Assembly (NCBI RefSeq): GCF_000233715.2
Contig: NC_021184.1
Location: 1,178,001-1,242,000, forward strand
Direction: 5' to 3'
Source: Desulfoscipio gibsoniae DSM 7213
GTDB lineage: Bacteria; Bacillota; Desulfotomaculia; Desulfotomaculales; Desulfallaceae
DNA: 64,000 nt
This document shows, in pieces, positions 61,801 to 64,000 of the stretch. The notes under the pieces were generated by a model. That model saw only the letters and a list, made by a program, of their open reading frames with translations, was not told the DNA's origin and ran no database searches. Numbering within the stretch: the stretch's first letter is position 1; the number at the start of each line of letters is the position of its first letter. The position numbers and the translations under genes were made by a program.

Positions 61801-62464
61801 TATATTTGAACGTGCATTGCGTTTAATGAAAATTTATGATGAAAGCAAGACCTTTATTGTGGATGAAAAAGTTGAAGAATATGTCGCTGCGGTAAAAGCT
61901 ATTTTGCATAAAGATGCGCCTTACAGTGACATACCCAAACTCCCTGAACTGCTGGATAACTTTAACGAGGCATACGCCGGTGTCCTGGAAAGCATGGTAG
62001 CTCCGATTATTGCAGCCATTGATGATGCCAAAGCCAGGGTATTTGAACTTTTAAACACCAAAACTTACAAGGCTGAGTTCAGAGAGCGCTTCATCAAGCT
62101 TTTTGATGAACTTCATGATAAGGCCACTCATTGTAATAATGTGGCGACTTTGCAGAATATCAAAGTGGAAGCTGATGCCCTAAAAGTACGTTTGCTCAAT
62201 GAGATGGACAAAAAGGACGAATTGCTTGCAGCTCAGAGTGTGAAGGACGTACGGGTGAAATATGGGCAAAATGGTGGCAAAATCGTTGTTCCTCAGCCTA
62301 AGCCTAAAATGAAGAAAAAGAAAAATATTAGTATCAAAACTATCAGCGTTTCTTCTTCTTGGCGCATTGAAACTGCCGAAGACGTTGAAAAATATATGGC
62401 TGCTCTGAAAGAACGGATTTTAAAAGAGCTGGAAGAGGATACCATCGTAAATATTGAATTTTAG
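58850..62464 (+). CDS. brxC: BrxC, BREX P-loop ATPase
   Basis: 1204 residues from the ATG at 58850 (AAAAGGAGA upstream). Walker A GFFGSGKSHFLKIL (about 69-82). A DEXX-like HHIVFLVDEIGQYIGDD segment (about 260) and VVTSQQDID follow, then a long helical C-terminus. BrxC is a large ATPase required for phage restriction in type 1 BREX. The order xre-brxA-brxB-brxC-pglX is canonical. No frameshift seen. Confidence 0.94.
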   Translation: MLIKDMFVKRIDRDIKGVIKVGQADDENIRQELEEYVVTRELQKHFADFFGSYKKGINGYTDKMGVWISGFFGSGKSHFLKILSYLLENKEVNGKKALDYFVEDNKIIDPMVLADMKLAAGVSTDVILFNIDSKSEITGKHNKDAIVSVFLKVFNEMQGFCGSIPFLADLERQLTEKDRYKEFKQLFKKDFGGTWEASRHKFDFIQDSIVDVLSEMGFMSKSAARNWCEKATEPYRISIEDFAKMVKEYLDRKGHNHHIVFLVDEIGQYIGDDSKLMLNLQTVTEDLGTACRGKVWIVVTSQQDIDSVTKTKGNDFSKITGRFDTRLSLSSANVDEVIKKRILAKTATAEQTLRLLYEQKATIIKNLIVFNDGVEKKLYSDDDDFAAVYPFVPYQFNLLAGVLTSIRTHGASGKHLSEGERSMIALFKESAMKLMHEQSGAMIPFNVFYDALHQFLDHSHKGVISRALDNDFINPDHEVDCFNVNVLKTLFMIKYVKEITANIDNITSLMIPDIDTDRIALKKQVEEALKILVRQMLVQKNGDIYVFLTDEEQEINREIENQHVEMSEVLGKVSELIFEDIFSGKKYRYPAFNGRYSFAFNQIVDDRHYKANQNHDIGVRVLTPNSDYGAQETTLRLMSGQGREVLVVLPNDAAFLNEMTSALKIEKYLRFASSNNALVKFEQIKEAKRVEMRERGANAKLFLIEAMKNADIYVNGDKAPIGAKGVTVRINDALGRLVATVYHKLPYIDVAMSEANIKALFNNTKQLTLTLEGGTEPNIHALNDMLNYIGGNSSMHMKTSMKSLMDRFMKAPYGFVEDDVEWLVAKLFKNGDITLTVNGSTVTLLNKTGDEIVRYITKKEYVEKLLVERREKATDKQKKAVREVMKELFGVSSIHDDDDSMMRSFQSYSQTMLNELEKFEIMYNSQNLPGKKTVATGKGLLRGVIQILSPVEFFQKINHDKDDYLDFAEDYEPVKSFFAGEQKTIFERALRLMKIYDESKTFIVDEKVEEYVAAVKAILHKDAPYSDIPKLPELLDNFNEAYAGVLESMVAPIIAAIDDAKARVFELLNTKTYKAEFRERFIKLFDELHDKATHCNNVATLQNIKVEADALKVRLLNEMDKKDELLAAQSVKDVRVKYGQNGGKIVVPQPKPKMKKKKNISIKTISVSSSWRIETAEDVEKYMAALKERILKELEEDTIVNIEF

Positions 62465-62477
62465 GAGAGCAAGTGCA

Positions 62478-64000
62478 ATGAATAAAACAGCGGTTAAAAA
62501 TTTTGCCATATGGGCCAGAAACAAGCTCATTGCAGAGATTACATATAAAGCCGGACTGCTTGGCATCACCGACAGTGAAGTTAAAAGTCCCCTGCCGCAG
62601 TCTACACAGGTAGTTCAGTTTTTCGATATTGGTACCAGGGAACCTTACTCCATCACCGGTGTTGAAATAGAACAGCGCAAAAAGTTGGCAGAGATAATCC
62701 AGCGGAAGGCCGGCCAGACAGATTATAAAACTGCCTTTCAAAATGTGGTTGAAGAAGTAGCCTACACCTGGTTCAACCGGCTGATTGCGGTGCGTTTTAC
62801 GGAGGTGAACGACTATCTCCCCACGCATGTTCGAGTACTGTCCTCCGAAAGCAGCAATAAAGTCGAACCTGATTTAATTACCAATCCCATGGATGCTGAG
62901 CTAGATTATACCCCATATGAAAAAGACCGGATTATGCAGCTGAAAAGTGATAATCAGTTGGACGAGCTTTTCCGTATGCTTTTTATTAAGCAATGTAACG
63001 CGCTAAACGCCATTTTGCCGGAGTTGTTTGAGAAAACCCATGACTACACCGAGCTTTTGCTAAATGTATCCTTCACTGATCAGGACGGAGTGGTTTATCA
63101 TCTGGTGCATGATATAGCCGAGGATGACTTCAATGTGGCGAAAGAAGGCCAGGTCGAGATTATCGGCTGGCTGTACCAGTATTACAATACCGAGCCCAAG
63201 GAAGAGACCTTTGCTTTGCTTAAAAAGAATGTCAAAATTACCAAGGAACGTATCCCAACAGCTACTCAGCTATTTACACCGGATTGGATTGTCCGTTATA
63301 TGGTGGAAAACAGCCTTGGCCGTCTTTGGTTGGAGCGTGAGCGGGCATCTTCGGGATTGTCAGATGAGTATCTAAACGGCAGTTACTTTGGATGGAAGTA
63401 TTATCTCGAAGAAGCAGAGCAAGAACCCGAGGTTGAGGCTCAACTCTCACAAATTCGGGAGGAATATAAATCAATCAAGCCGGAAGATATCAAAATAGTT
63501 GACCCCTGCATGGGCAGCGGCCATATTTTGGTATACGCTTTTGAAGTGCTAATGCAGATTTATGAGAGCTATGGCTATAGTCGGCGTGATGCCGCCAAGA
63601 GTATTATTGAGAACAACCTGTATGGGTTGGATATAGACGATCGTGCTTATCAGCTGGCTTATTTTGCAGTAATGATGAAGGCCAGACAGTATCATCGGCG
63701 CATTTTGAATGGTGAGACTAAATGTCATGTTTACTCGATTCAGGAAAGCAATGGCATCAACCGTGGGCATCTGCAATATTTTGGAGCGGGCATGAGTGAC
63801 ATTGAAAAGGATTCTGCCCTGACGCAGATACAGCATCTTCTAGATACAATGACAGATGCCAAGGAATATGGCTCTTTTCTTAATATAGAAAATCTTGATT
63901 GGACGCTGTTAAATACATTCGTTGGAAGCCGGAACGTCAATGACCAGTTGACCTTTGATACAGTAGGGCTGAACGATACACAGTCACAGCTGTGCCAACT
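62478..64000 (+). CDS. pglX: PglX (BrxX), BREX adenine-specific DNA methyltransferase, 5' part
   Basis: 507 complete codons before the right window edge, no stop. Starts MNKTAVKNFAIWARNKL, with AGGAGAGC before the ATG. It has ATQLFTPDWIVRYMVENSLGRLW and the AdoMet motif I DPCMGSGHILVYAFEVL (about 342), then GLDIDDRAYQLAYFAVMMKARQ. The catalytic NPPY motif should lie beyond the edge. It marks host DNA at a BREX recognition site. pglZ and brxL are expected to follow. Confidence 0.93.
   Translation, partial: MNKTAVKNFAIWARNKLIAEITYKAGLLGITDSEVKSPLPQSTQVVQFFDIGTREPYSITGVEIEQRKKLAEIIQRKAGQTDYKTAFQNVVEEVAYTWFNRLIAVRFTEVNDYLPTHVRVLSSESSNKVEPDLITNPMDAELDYTPYEKDRIMQLKSDNQLDELFRMLFIKQCNALNAILPELFEKTHDYTELLLNVSFTDQDGVVYHLVHDIAEDDFNVAKEGQVEIIGWLYQYYNTEPKEETFALLKKNVKITKERIPTATQLFTPDWIVRYMVENSLGRLWLERERASSGLSDEYLNGSYFGWKYYLEEAEQEPEVEAQLSQIREEYKSIKPEDIKIVDPCMGSGHILVYAFEVLMQIYESYGYSRRDAAKSIIENNLYGLDIDDRAYQLAYFAVMMKARQYHRRILNGETKCHVYSIQESNGINRGHLQYFGAGMSDIEKDSALTQIQHLLDTMTDAKEYGSFLNIENLDWTLLNTFVGSRNVNDQLTFDTVGLNDTQSQLCQ

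Overview
The window looks like chromosome from an anaerobic, endospore-forming Firmicute, most like the Desulfotomaculum/Pelotomaculum lineage. The evidence is a small acid-soluble spore protein, a GerMN lipoprotein, a CIRCE-controlled groESL operon, a carbon monoxide dehydrogenase/acetyl-CoA synthase pair (cooS-acsB), an HdrA-MvhDGA hydrogenase with a full hyp maturation set, frequent GTG/TTG starts and strong AGGAGG-type ribosome sites. No dsr/apr genes lie in the window, so sulfate reduction is not shown.

Layout. 1-5.2 kb: the tail of a molybdenum hydroxylase, then a five-gene CoA beta-oxidation operon (MaoC hydratase, SDR, thiolase, DUF35 partner, acyl-CoA dehydrogenase) behind a candidate sigma-54 promoter. 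The thiolase/DUF35 pair resembles BbsB/BbsA of anaerobic aromatic degradation. 5.4-8.7 kb: a ferrous-iron uptake locus with feoB split into two overlapping genes, feoA, and a DtxR-type regulator. 9.3-12.7 kb: a two-component system, then a Rex/CRP-like operator, a long structured leader RNA and a CBS-domain protein. 13-14.3 kb: sporulation-related genes. 14.9-30 kb: the hydrogenase locus, with a double-unit HdrA, mvhD, mvhG, mvhA, a maturation protease and hypABCDE-F, interrupted by a VanY-like peptidase and a CBS protein.

The most unusual feature is in mvhA. Its reading frame is interrupted by one UGA at 19537-19539, exactly at the second cysteine of the N-terminal RxCGxC motif. That cysteine normally bridges Ni and Fe. 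The UGA is followed at bacterial SECIS distance by a two-part hairpin with a G-rich loop. This predicts a [NiFe] hydrogenase with selenocysteine as a bridging ligand, whereas the familiar [NiFeSe] enzymes carry it at a terminal ligand in the C-terminal motif.

30-45.6 kb: ccdA and a TlpA/ResA thioredoxin, malic enzyme, a 45-residue membrane peptide, two CGGC-domain proteins, cooS-acsB, a tandem pair of AcuA-like acetyltransferases and several unknown genes. 45.7-54.2 kb: an MFS transporter, a YkgJ protein and a molybdenum-cofactor block (MoaD-like, MoeA, MoeA-PBP fusion, FdhD, MogA). 54.4-56.7 kb: groESL. 56.8-64 kb: a candidate type I toxin-antitoxin locus, then a type 1 BREX phage-defence operon (xre, brxA, brxB, brxC, pglX) that runs off the window.

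Two families of short dispersed repeats cross these regions. One sits on the 3' ends of mvhA, hypD and the ykgJ-like gene and supplies their last codons. Most other intergenic spaces hold promoters or terminator hairpins. No tRNA, rRNA, CRISPR array or insertion sequence was seen.
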